43,304 nucleotides of DNA, from contig CACYHX010000021.1 of assembly GCA_902774365.1 (NCBI GenBank), positions 1-43,304 of the forward strand, read 5' to 3'. A program made the translations under genes and the position numbers. Under the pieces are notes generated by a model. The model worked only from the letters and a program-made list of their open reading frames with translations, did no database searches and was not told the origin of the DNA. Shown in pieces: positions 30,558 to 37,875 of this stretch (within the stretch, counting starts at the first letter, position 1; every line of letters begins with the position of its first letter). Source of the DNA: an uncultured Bacteroidia bacterium (lineage in GTDB: Bacteria > Bacteroidota > Bacteroidia > Bacteroidales > F082).

Positions 30558-32468
30558 TCATTCTCCTTTCTCCATGATGGATTTCACAATGGCTTGGATC
30601 TTGACGACTCTGGGGTCTTCCGGACCAAAGGCCTTCTCAAAGATGTTCAACGCTTTGTTGTAGTTCTCCAGAGCCTTTTGATGGTTGCTCATCCTATAGT
30701 AGATTTCGCCAATGTTGTTGTAATACACTGCGATGTCGGGATGCTCTTCGCCGAGGATCCCCTTTTTGATGGTGATGGCTTTGTTGATGTATTCCATCGC
30801 CTCTTCGTATTTCCCCATGTTAAGGTAGGTGGAGCCTACGTTGGCGTATTGTTGTGCGGTTTGGGGGTTGTTGTCGCCAAAGATCTTTTTCAGGATATTC
30901 AGGGATTTGGTGTTGTATTCCAACGCCTTTTCATAGTCTTTTTTCAAGGAAAACATGAGGCTTGCGTTACCATAACATTTTGCGGTGTTGGGATGGCTTT
31001 CGCCCAACGCGATAATGTTGATTTCCAGTGCTCTGTTGAGATGGTAGGCCGCACTGTCGATGTTGCGTTGGTAGTAGAAAATGGAGCCGATGTTGGTGTG
31101 TGACACGGCGATGCTGGGGTCGTTCTCGCTCAGCAGCGCCTTTTTGATGGCCAATCCTTTTTTCTGGTATTCCATGGCTTTGTCGAAGTCGCTTTGTACG
31201 GAATAGATGTAGCCTATGTTGTTGTATGTGGCAGCCACGTCAATATGGTTTTCTCCAAAAGCTGCCTTGCGTATCTCGGCACATTGAAGGAAGTAATCCA
31301 AGGCTTTTTGGTAATCACCTAAGTTTGTGTGTATCAATCCGATGGCGTTGAGCATGGTGGCGACTTCGGGATGGCTGGCCCCATAAAGCTCGGTGTAGAT
31401 GTCCATGGCTTCGTTGAAATCTTCCAAGGCCTCCGAAAACTCACTCCGGTAATAATGGATCATGCCCATGTTGTAATGGATGGTGGCCACCCATTCGCAT
31501 CTCTCGCCAAATTGCTGTTTGGCCTGTCGCATGGCGGTTTGATAATAGGGCGTCGCTTTGTCGAACTCGCTGAGAAACTCCACCAGGAACTTGGCTGCGT
31601 CGTTTTGGCTTTCGATGTCGGTGGTGTCAAGTTGTGCGCGAAGCACGAGATAATGTGCTGCCGAGTCGTTCTGGTGCTGCATGTAGAATGTCTCATAGAA
31701 GCTCAAGCAGCGTTTCGAGGCTTCTTCGACGTCGGAGGCGTGCACGGCTTCGGCTTTTTGAAGCTGTTGCTCCTGTTCCTTAAGGGCTTGTCCCCGTTGA
31801 AGGATGTCGTTCACCTGCGCGGTGAGGTTGCCTCGTGAGCGAAGCAGGGAGTCGGCCTTCGTCAACTCGCCGCTCTCGATGTGATACGACACTTGACGAT
31901 AGAACTCATCCAACTGGTCGTAGTCCAGCTCCGAGTAACGTTTGGCCATGTCGGAGATGAGCTGTTCGTTGCTTTCTTGCTCGGCATAGATTTGCTGCAA
32001 GGCCTTTTGGTATTCTTCCAAAGAGATCTTGTTTTCCTCTTTCAGGGCTTCAATCTCGTCCTCTTTGTCTTGCAGTTGTTTCTGCAAATTGCGGCGTATC
32101 TTTCTTTCGGCGTTCAGCTTGTCCTGTAGCTGTTGCTCAGGTGTCTCCATCAAGATGTAGATGGGGTTGGGCGCGTATTTGTAGGTTTTGGGACAGGCAT
32201 CCATGTCGACCAGCTGGTAGCCTTTCTTCTTTACGGAATCCAAGCGGAATTGTGGTCCGGGGACAGGGAAGGAGAAGGCGCCATCGGCGCTGTTGACCAA
32301 TACTGCTGTGCGGCCCTGCACCGAAACGGTGGCCCCTTTCAGGCCTTGACCAGGCACCAGTTTGCCGTTCACCATGCGCCCTTTGGTTTTCACGTAGCCC
32401 TGCTGCGTCTGGGCGGAAGCCATCAAGCTCAGCATGAATAAAGCGGTTAAGAGGAAATGCTTTTTCAT
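30558..32468 (-). CDS. Exported TPR protein with carboxypeptidase-regulatory-like and coiled-coil parts
   Basis: 636 aa from the ATG at 32466-32468, which gives a clean Sec signal peptide (LLTALFMLSLMASAQ). About 20-100: a beta-rich domain resembling CarboxypepD_reg (GQGLKGATVSVQGRTAVLVNSADGAFSF). About 105-260: charged coiled coil (ERKIRRNLQKQLQDKEDEIEALKEEN, later KEQEQQLQKAEAV). From about 320 to the end: seven TPRs of 42 residues of the kinesin-light-chain type, each with a YxNxGxIY-like start and a YG/FG-x-x-H/NP turn. The protein is likely periplasmic, so it may bind a partner there and signal through the TIR protein, whose own periplasmic part has a similar beta domain. It lies 20 nt after the RCK/RyR gene and 1 nt before the TIR gene. 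Confidence 0.8.
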   Translation of the reverse strand: MKKHFLLTALFMLSLMASAQTQQGYVKTKGRMVNGKLVPGQGLKGATVSVQGRTAVLVNSADGAFSFPVPGPQFRLDSVKKKGYQLVDMDACPKTYKYAPNPIYILMETPEQQLQDKLNAERKIRRNLQKQLQDKEDEIEALKEENKISLEEYQKALQQIYAEQESNEQLISDMAKRYSELDYDQLDEFYRQVSYHIESGELTKADSLLRSRGNLTAQVNDILQRGQALKEQEQQLQKAEAVHASDVEEASKRCLSFYETFYMQHQNDSAAHYLVLRAQLDTTDIESQNDAAKFLVEFLSEFDKATPYYQTAMRQAKQQFGERCEWVATIHYNMGMIHYYRSEFSEALEDFNEAMDIYTELYGASHPEVATMLNAIGLIHTNLGDYQKALDYFLQCAEIRKAAFGENHIDVAATYNNIGYIYSVQSDFDKAMEYQKKGLAIKKALLSENDPSIAVSHTNIGSIFYYQRNIDSAAYHLNRALEINIIALGESHPNTAKCYGNASLMFSLKKDYEKALEYNTKSLNILKKIFGDNNPQTAQQYANVGSTYLNMGKYEEAMEYINKAITIKKGILGEEHPDIAVYYNNIGEIYYRMSNHQKALENYNKALNIFEKAFGPEDPRVVKIQAIVKSIMEKGE

Positions 32469-32488
32469 GTTTCTATAATCGTTTTTTG

Positions 32489-34564
32489 TCAGGTCTTTTG
32501 TTTTTCTGTCATCTTCAGCATCCAAGGGATGAATCTGACAATCTCTATGTCCAGCTGTTTGGCGGACTCAGGCAGTTCGTCGTATGGCCTTATGTCGTGG
32601 TGGATGAAGAAGCTCTTGTTCTTTTTTAATTCGTTGGCAAATTCCGGGTGCAGATACTTGTCCTCTTCGGCTTTGGCCTTCCTGTAGCCCATCAGCAGTT
32701 TTTCCACGTTCCAACGGTTGTGCTCCACAGGGGCGATGGTGCTAATCTCTTCTTCGCTGAGTGGTTGTTGGTCGTGTGAAAAGTCGTCGGGTTTCAAACC
32801 GCGCATGGCTCTCAGCGAGGCCAGCTTGCTTGGTATGTTATAGGCACAATAAAGGTTCGACCACTTTGAGGCCACCGAAAGGCTTTGCCAGTATTTGTCG
32901 GCATCGGCCCAGATGATGTCGGCGGAAGTCGATGAAAGTGCCGTAAAGTCTTGGAAACGTGAATTGTTATAGTCAGCCGTTTGATATAGATAGTTGATGA
33001 GTTTGGCCCTTTGGTAGGAGGTGTCGTCGCTGCAGTACGCCATGTCGTCCATGCCGAAAGGGTAGAGGTTGGCATAGCGGCCTTTCCTCTTTTGGCTCTC
33101 CAGATGTCCGTCTCTGACTTGCGAATAGGTGTTTTCCTTGTCGTCGGCCTTCCTCAGGTTGGTGACGAAGTTGTCGGCTTTGTCTTGGCGAATGAAGACA
33201 GGGATGGCATTGTCGTAGACTTCGTCGGGCATGTTCATGGCCATGATGAAGTTGTTTCTTTGGTCGGCCATCGAGAGGAAGATGGAGAGGTATTGGCTGT
33301 CTTTGTCGTTGGCCCATGCTTTGACCTGGTCCTGTACTTTGTCGGAGAAGATGTCGCCGTTGATGAACTCGAACTCGATGTCAAGGATGTTGTCTTTTTG
33401 GTCAAGGAGTTCGAACAAATGACGGTTGCGGGTCTTGAACAAGGCCTTTTCCTTGTCGGCATTGATGTCGATGAAAGTGATAAGGGTCTTGGGCCGTTTC
33501 GTTGATTCGTCGAAGTTGGGGAAGTGTAGCATGTGCGCGGCTTCCATGGCGAATGATACGGCCAAGTTGGTGGTTCCTACGAAGACCAAATGTACAAATT
33601 TCGGGTCGTCGGGACCGATGCCGTCGCCATAGACGGAGGGATAGGGGATTTCAACGGTCGGGTTGCCCTTCTCTTTGTACGAACGGGTCAAAAACACCTG
33701 TTGTGCCCATCCTGTATAGAAGTTGTATGGGAAAAACTCTATGCCCAGTTCCCTGACTTCTCCGAAAATCTCGGAAGTCTTGAAGGACGCGTAGGTGTCG
33801 ATATCCTCGAAGACGCAGGTGATGCGTGCAGGTCTAGGACTAGAAGGATGTGTTTTCAGGTAGTTACAGATGCTGTCAACACATTCCACGTTGGTGGCAT
33901 CGTGATCGGGACGCATGCGGTTGCCTACGACATAAATCTCCTGTGCGTTTTCGAGGTGGATGTCGTCGTAATAATCCATCGCCGTCCGTTGGCCGTAGTT
34001 GACGATGATTTGGTCGAGCTGTTTTTTGGCGACAGATTTTTTCAGCTTTTCGTTGATTTTTATTGCATCGTATGCGGAAAGCAACAGGATGTACGCGTCT
34101 TTGTCTTTTGAGAAGATATCCTCAATAATGGAAGGCACCATCTCGTCGTATCCCATGATGACAAAGTGGCCCGACTTAAGATAGTGGTTAAGCCCGTTAT
34201 GGTAGTTGTTTACACGGTTTCCGATGGCATTGGTGATGACGCCGACGAGCATGCCGTTGAAGACAAGGAAGCCTATTAAGTAGGTGATGCCGCAGGCGAA
34301 GACCATCCAGCCGTTGACGTCACTGTCCATATAGAGTCTGTTGAAAGCGTTGGCGTCAATCAACAGGTATAGGGGCAAGAGCCATGTGCTGAGTTTGTGC
34401 TCATGACAGAAGTTTCTCCAGTCGCTTCCTGAGAGATTAAGAAAGAGGAAGGAAAGCAGAAAGGTGACAAGGAGTATGCCACAAAGAATGGCAATCTGTT
34501 TGATAAGACTGTTTGACAAGGTCCTATCGAATCTGAGGAGCAGTTTATGTTGTTTTTGAGCCAT
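32489..34564 (-). CDS. RCK (CASTOR/POLLUX-like) membrane protein with C-terminal RyR domain
   Basis: 691 aa. Three N-terminal hydrophobic segments (about 22-46, 58-72, 82-112, the last VFACGITYLIGFLVFNGMLVGVI). Then a first RCK/TrkA-N-like Rossmann unit beginning GHFVIMGYDEMVPSIIEDI (about 130) and continuing through the IYVVGNRM strand. A second such unit begins HLVFVGTTNLAVSFAMEAAHM (about 325). The final about 80 residues have the RyR-domain pattern (EHNRWNVEKLLMGYRKA, then LHPEFANEL and RPYDELPESAKQLD). Related plant proteins CASTOR/POLLUX are ion channels, and RCK units gate them by nucleotide or ion binding. RyR domains occur in predicted prokaryotic signalling and conflict systems. First of a compact operon with the TPR and TIR proteins; probably the sensor or ion-flux component. 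Confidence 0.75.
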   Translation of the reverse strand: MAQKQHKLLLRFDRTLSNSLIKQIAILCGILLVTFLLSFLFLNLSGSDWRNFCHEHKLSTWLLPLYLLIDANAFNRLYMDSDVNGWMVFACGITYLIGFLVFNGMLVGVITNAIGNRVNNYHNGLNHYLKSGHFVIMGYDEMVPSIIEDIFSKDKDAYILLLSAYDAIKINEKLKKSVAKKQLDQIIVNYGQRTAMDYYDDIHLENAQEIYVVGNRMRPDHDATNVECVDSICNYLKTHPSSPRPARITCVFEDIDTYASFKTSEIFGEVRELGIEFFPYNFYTGWAQQVFLTRSYKEKGNPTVEIPYPSVYGDGIGPDDPKFVHLVFVGTTNLAVSFAMEAAHMLHFPNFDESTKRPKTLITFIDINADKEKALFKTRNRHLFELLDQKDNILDIEFEFINGDIFSDKVQDQVKAWANDKDSQYLSIFLSMADQRNNFIMAMNMPDEVYDNAIPVFIRQDKADNFVTNLRKADDKENTYSQVRDGHLESQKRKGRYANLYPFGMDDMAYCSDDTSYQRAKLINYLYQTADYNNSRFQDFTALSSTSADIIWADADKYWQSLSVASKWSNLYCAYNIPSKLASLRAMRGLKPDDFSHDQQPLSEEEISTIAPVEHNRWNVEKLLMGYRKAKAEEDKYLHPEFANELKKNKSFFIHHDIRPYDELPESAKQLDIEIVRFIPWMLKMTEKQKT

Positions 34565-34598
34565 AAGATAGTTTGTTGTCGGGTTCCTGTCCCATCAC

Positions 34599-34618
34599 CC
34601 ATCCTGGTTTAAGGATGG
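34599..34618. other. Intergenic hairpin in front of the RCK/RyR gene
   Basis: CCATCCT (34599-34605) pairs with AGGATGG (34612-34618) around a 6-nt loop. It lies in the 89-nt gap between the TerB-like gene and the RCK/RyR gene. It has no U-run on the minus strand, so it is not an obvious terminator for that direction; it may tune read-through. Confidence 0.35.
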
Positions 34619-34653
34619 CTTTTATCGTTTCGGCCACCGCCGTGATTCCATTC

Positions 34654-34974
34654 TTACTCCAGTAACCTTCTCATCGTCCTCACCATCTGCTCCTCCATCA
34701 CCGTGCACTTTTCGTCGGCTTCGATGATGGCGCAGAGGTCGGCCATGAGGTCGATGCGGTCGCCTTCGGTGGCCACATGGAGCGGCTTGTTCTCGCGGAT
34801 GACGGCGAGCGCTTCGGCATCGCTCATCTTGGCGAAGAGTTTCTCCGTTTTTTCGACGGCCTCGAAACCGCTTCTTTCAAGCATTACTTTCACTTCTTCC
34901 GATTTGATGTTCCCGTCTATATTGGCGGCATAGAGCATCACCAAGGTCTTGAATTCTTCTTTGTTGAGTGTCAT
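34654..34974 (-). CDS. Small TerB-like protein
   Basis: 106 aa, all-helical. The N-terminal TLVMLYAANIDGNIKSEEVKVMLERSGF matches the start of TerB/TerB-like domains (a helix followed by xADGxIxxxE), and ICAIIEADEKCTVMEEQMVRTMRRLL the end, with acidic residues that bind metal in TerB proteins. The Asp-Gly-Asn loop could bind calcium or another metal. TerB proteins occur in stress and phage-defence loci at the membrane. Same strand as, and 89 nt upstream of, the RCK/RyR-TPR-TIR operon; a shared transcript is possible, no promoter for the latter being visible. Function not established. Confidence 0.65.
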   Translation of the reverse strand: MTLNKEEFKTLVMLYAANIDGNIKSEEVKVMLERSGFEAVEKTEKLFAKMSDAEALAVIRENKPLHVATEGDRIDLMADLCAIIEADEKCTVMEEQMVRTMRRLLE

Positions 34975-34987
34975 GGCATTTATGTTG

Positions 34988-35072
34988 TTTAATTGTTTAA
35001 TCGTTGATTGTTTAATTGTTTAATTGTTTAATTGTTGACAGTCAAACGGTTAAACAGTTCAACAGTCAACAA
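34988..35072. repeat. TTTAATTG tandem repeats and TTGTTGAC inverted repeat
   Basis: Units of GTTTAATT(G) repeat across 34988-35035, then TTGTTGAC (35032-35039) pairs with GTCAACAA (35065-35072), with related TTCAAC/GTTTAA motifs between. Low-complexity intergenic DNA between the TerB-like and DUF4301 genes. Confidence 0.65.
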
Positions 35073-35084
35073 TTCAACAAAGAA

Positions 35085-36596
35085 TCAGCTATGCATCGGC
35101 TTCAGCAGGTCGTTCACGGTTTTCACGGGGTTGAAGGTCTCGATGGGCACCTCGACGAAGATGGTGATCCAGTCGGCCATGGCGCCGTTCCATAGACCGG
35201 GCAGCTCGAGGGCTTTCAGCTCGCGGCCGTCCTTCGACTTGTTGGAGACGAAGCCCGTATTGGCGTCCACGTAGTCCGTCAGGCAGAAGGCCTCGCCTTG
35301 GTAGTTCCAGCAGCCGCACACCAGGTCGACGGGGTTGAAGTGGGTGGAGCCTTGGAAAATGGCCTCCTGCTGCGGGTTCTTGTGGTCGATTTGTGACGAC
35401 TCGATGATTTGCAGCGACACCTCGTCGTCCAGGTTCTTCACCCAGAAGGGACCACCGCCGGGCTCGCCTTCGTTCTTCACCATGCCGCAGATGCGCATCG
35501 GGCGGTTGAGCTTGTTGTAGAGGTAGTCGATCTTCTCGATGTCGTTGTATTCCTTTACGAAGTCGGGGATGTCGATCATCAGGTCCTGCTTGGCGAAGCT
35601 ATAGATTTCGTCCAGCTCCTCTGCCGACACGGCACCTTGGTCCAAGATCTCGAGGTAGTCGAAGGTACGTTGCTGCAGGTGGAGTAGGAGACCCGCCAAC
35701 ACCTTTTTATATAATATAGTCGTCTCGGCCTTGGTCTCCGGCACGATGTTGTCGATGTTCTTGATGAAGACGATCTCCTCGCCGAGGTCGTTGAGGTTTT
35801 CGATAAGGGCGCCGTGGCCGCCGGGACGGAACAGGATCTTGCCGTTGGTCTCGCGGAACAACTCACCGTTGGCGTCGATAGCCACGGTGTCGGTGGAAGG
35901 CTTCTGGCAGGAGTAGGTGATGTCGTAACGCACGCCGTATTTCTTCTCATAATCCGCTTTCAATGCGTCGACGGTTTTCTTGAATGGCTCCTCGTGTTCG
36001 GGTGATACGGTGAAGTGCAACCGAGCCAGGCCTTCGTTGTCGGTGGCATAGCGGGCGGCTTCCACAAGGTGCTCTTCCAAAGCCAAGCGGTTGAAGGTTG
36101 GGTAGTGGTGGAACTTCAATAAAGCCTTGGGTAGCTTGCCGTAGTTGAGGCCGTTGTCCAAGAGCAGGGCTTTCACCACGTCCACCTTGCGCCCTTGTTG
36201 CAGCAGGGCGTCGATGTCGGCGCCATAGAGTCGCTTGACAGCCTCGTTCAGGTCGTCGAAGAAGGCGAAGCTATGGATATGGGCGAAGAAGATGTCGGTG
36301 AACTTGGTCTCTTCGCCGCTGTCGGCAAAGGCGAAGAGGTCCTTGAACATACGCGAGGCTGCACCTGAGGCGGGCACGAACTTCGTGAATTGATAGAACT
36401 CCTTGTCGGCGTCGAAGACGGCCGTCATCATATTCACTTGTTCCTCATCGAGGCGAAGGATGCCGTCGTTGAGGGTGGCGGGGCGCATCAGTTGGACATA
36501 TTGGGTGCCTCTTTTCAGTTGTGCGACTTGGTTTATTACTTGATTTTCAGTGATGTTTCTCTCTGAAAGCTGTTGAAGGTCTTTTTCTGTAAGCAT
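35085..36596 (-). CDS. DUF4301 family protein
   Basis: 503 aa from the ATG at 36594-36596; the longer frame runs into the tRNA genes and is not coding. The N-terminus (LTEKDLQQLSERNITENQVINQV) and the blocks FVPASGAASRMFKDL, GLARLHFTVSPEHEEPF, FRPGGHGALIENLNDL and NPVDLVCGCWNYQGE identify the Bacteroidota family DUF4301. The PASGAASRMFK and RPGGHGAL segments resemble nucleotidyltransferase motifs, so a sugar-nucleotide transferase-like activity has been supposed for this family; I cannot confirm it. Cytoplasmic. A -7 box (36618-36625) lies 22 nt before the start. Apparently monocistronic. Confidence 0.9.
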   Translation of the reverse strand: MLTEKDLQQLSERNITENQVINQVAQLKRGTQYVQLMRPATLNDGILRLDEEQVNMMTAVFDADKEFYQFTKFVPASGAASRMFKDLFAFADSGEETKFTDIFFAHIHSFAFFDDLNEAVKRLYGADIDALLQQGRKVDVVKALLLDNGLNYGKLPKALLKFHHYPTFNRLALEEHLVEAARYATDNEGLARLHFTVSPEHEEPFKKTVDALKADYEKKYGVRYDITYSCQKPSTDTVAIDANGELFRETNGKILFRPGGHGALIENLNDLGEEIVFIKNIDNIVPETKAETTILYKKVLAGLLLHLQQRTFDYLEILDQGAVSAEELDEIYSFAKQDLMIDIPDFVKEYNDIEKIDYLYNKLNRPMRICGMVKNEGEPGGGPFWVKNLDDEVSLQIIESSQIDHKNPQQEAIFQGSTHFNPVDLVCGCWNYQGEAFCLTDYVDANTGFVSNKSKDGRELKALELPGLWNGAMADWITIFVEVPIETFNPVKTVNDLLKPMHS

Positions 36597-36617
36597 AATA
36601 ATGAGTTTTAAACGCTT

Positions 36618-36625
36618 CAAAAATA
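36618..36625 (-). promoter_or_regulatory. -7 box for the DUF4301 gene
   Basis: TATTTTTG on the minus strand fits TAnnTTTG; a CAAA (TTTG on minus) lies 15 nt further but not at the usual 19. It supports the ATG at 36594-36596. Confidence 0.5.
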
Positions 36626-36675
36626 AGAAATTATGCAATGCAAAGAAAAAAAACGGCAAAATTTTTCTTGAAATG

Positions 36676-36705
36676 GTTGGGATAACGAAAAAAGTTGTAT
36701 TTTTG
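36676..36705 (+). promoter_or_regulatory. Promoter of the tRNA-Leu genes
   Basis: GTTG (36676-36679), 18 nt, TATTTTTG (36698-36705). Transcription should begin about 6-8 nt before the first tRNA. Confidence 0.6.
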
Positions 36706-36718
36706 CAGCCGATTTGAA

Positions 36719-36802
36719 GCCCAGGTGGTGAAATTGGTAGACACGCTACTTTGAGGGGGTAGTGCCGATTACGGCATGCAAGTTCGACTCTTGTCCTGGG
36801 CA
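36719..36802 (+). tRNA. tRNA-Leu (anticodon GAG)
   Basis: A complete class II tRNA. Acceptor GCCCAGG/CCTGGGC, D-stem GTG/CAC with an AATTGGTAGA loop, and anticodon stem CTACT/GGTAG around loop TTGAGGG (anticodon GAG). The variable arm is TGCC-GATTAC-GGCA, and the T-arm is GCAAG-TTCGACT-CTTGT. Discriminator A at 36802; CCA is not encoded. Confidence 0.93.
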
Positions 36803-36812
36803 CAATCACCAA

Positions 36813-36878
36813 GCCCCGATGGCGGAATTGGTAGACGCGTACGTTTCAGGTGCGTATATCCGACTCCTGTTCGGGGCA
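36813..36878 (+). pseudogene. Truncated tRNA-Leu (CAG) lacking variable arm and 5' T-stem
   Basis: Acceptor GCCCCGA/TCGGGGC, D-arm GCG/CGC, and anticodon stem TACGT/GCGTA with loop TTCAGGT (anticodon CAG) are all intact. After the anticodon arm only TA remains before a T-loop-like TCCGACT and the 3' T-stem CCTGT. The long variable arm and the 5' T-stem strand (ACAGG expected) are missing, about 18 nt. The gene is 66 nt instead of about 84. It could be a decayed gene or an assembly or sequencing deletion. Confidence 0.7.
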
Positions 36879-36882
36879 CCCC

Positions 36883-36922
36883 AAAAAACAAAAGCCGACT
36901 TTTGGTCGGCTTTTTTGTTTTT
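36883..36922. terminator. Bidirectional rho-independent terminator
   Basis: GCCGAC (36894-36899), loop TTTTG, GTCGGC (36905-36910), flanked by an A-rich left side (36883-36893) and T-rich right side (36911-36922). It ends the tRNA transcript and, in the other direction, the RluA gene, whose stop it overlaps. Confidence 0.88.
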
Positions 36923-37847
36923 ATTCCCTCTCCATTCCCGGGAACGGCCTCGCGAAGACTTTCGGGAACGGCGTCTCAAACTCCATGTCTTTCTTTTTGA
37001 TGGGGTGGTGGAAGCATAGCTTGTAGGCATGCAGACACAAGCGACCCAACGAGTTGTCGTAGGCGTCCGAGTCTGACTTGCCGTATTTCGGGTCGCCCAC
37101 CACGGGATGCCCTATGTCCGCCATGTGGACGCGGATCTGGTTCTTGCGACCGGTCTCCAACTGTAACTCCACCAGCGAATAGCGTGGGTTGGAATACAAT
37201 GTCCTGTAATAGGTCTCGGCGTATTTGCCTCCATTGTCCACGGGACTCGAGTAGGTGATGAAGGCCTTGTTGTCCTTCAGCCACGAGGCCACCATGCCTT
37301 CTTTTTTCTCCATGCAGCCACACACCACGGCCACATAACGGCGGTCGTAGACGGTGTTTTTCCAGTCTTCCTCAAACATCAAGGCCACCTCCTTGCTCTT
37401 GGCGAAGAGCATCAGTCCGCTGGTGTCGCGGTCGAGGCGGTGGATGGTGTGGGCACGACAGCGTTGCTGCGTGTAGATGAAATAGTCGTTCAGGATGCCT
37501 TGCGCCGTGTCTTTCTCCTTGGTGGGGCTGTTGGTGAGCAGGCCTTCCTTCTTGTCGATGACGAGAAGGTATTTGTCCTCGTAGACGATGCTCAACCAGG
37601 GATTACGGAAGCGTTCCTTTGCCGTGGGCTTGCCGATCTCTACCACCATGCCGGGCTCCAAGGCGAAGTCGAACTGCGTGGTGCGTTCGCCATCCACGGA
37701 TACGGTTTTGTTGGCCAACATCCTTTTGACTTTGTTGCGGCTGATGCCATCCATCTTCTTCATCAGGAAGTCCATCAGTTGCATCGGTTCCGTGACGTTG
37801 AATTTCAATGGGTTGCTCTTCGAATGAGGGGTTTTATTGTTTTTCAT
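36921..37847 (-). CDS. RluA family pseudouridine synthase
   Basis: 308 aa. N-terminal S4 RNA-binding domain (about 20-85, MKKMDGISRNKVKRMLANKTVSVDG). The catalytic block HRLDRDTSGLMLFAKS, with the essential Asp, is intact, followed by RRYVAVVCG, ETGRKNQIRVHMADIGHPVVGD and RLCLHAYKLCFHHP, all RluA hallmarks. It converts uridine to pseudouridine in rRNA or tRNA in the cytoplasm; which site cannot be told. It starts 28 nt after the dnaB stop on the same strand and is probably co-transcribed with it, ending in the shared terminator next to the tRNA genes. Confidence 0.92.
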   Translation of the reverse strand: MKNNKTPHSKSNPLKFNVTEPMQLMDFLMKKMDGISRNKVKRMLANKTVSVDGERTTQFDFALEPGMVVEIGKPTAKERFRNPWLSIVYEDKYLLVIDKKEGLLTNSPTKEKDTAQGILNDYFIYTQQRCRAHTIHRLDRDTSGLMLFAKSKEVALMFEEDWKNTVYDRRYVAVVCGCMEKKEGMVASWLKDNKAFITYSSPVDNGGKYAETYYRTLYSNPRYSLVELQLETGRKNQIRVHMADIGHPVVGDPKYGKSDSDAYDNSLGRLCLHAYKLCFHHPIKKKDMEFETPFPKVFARPFPGMERE

Positions 37848-37875
37848 TTAAGTCTTTGATTATTAAAACTTTGAT

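Noticed and set aside
36597-36812. 72-residue N-terminal extension of DUF4301
   Set aside because: It runs back through the tRNA genes and their promoter; the ATG at 36594-36596 matches the family start.
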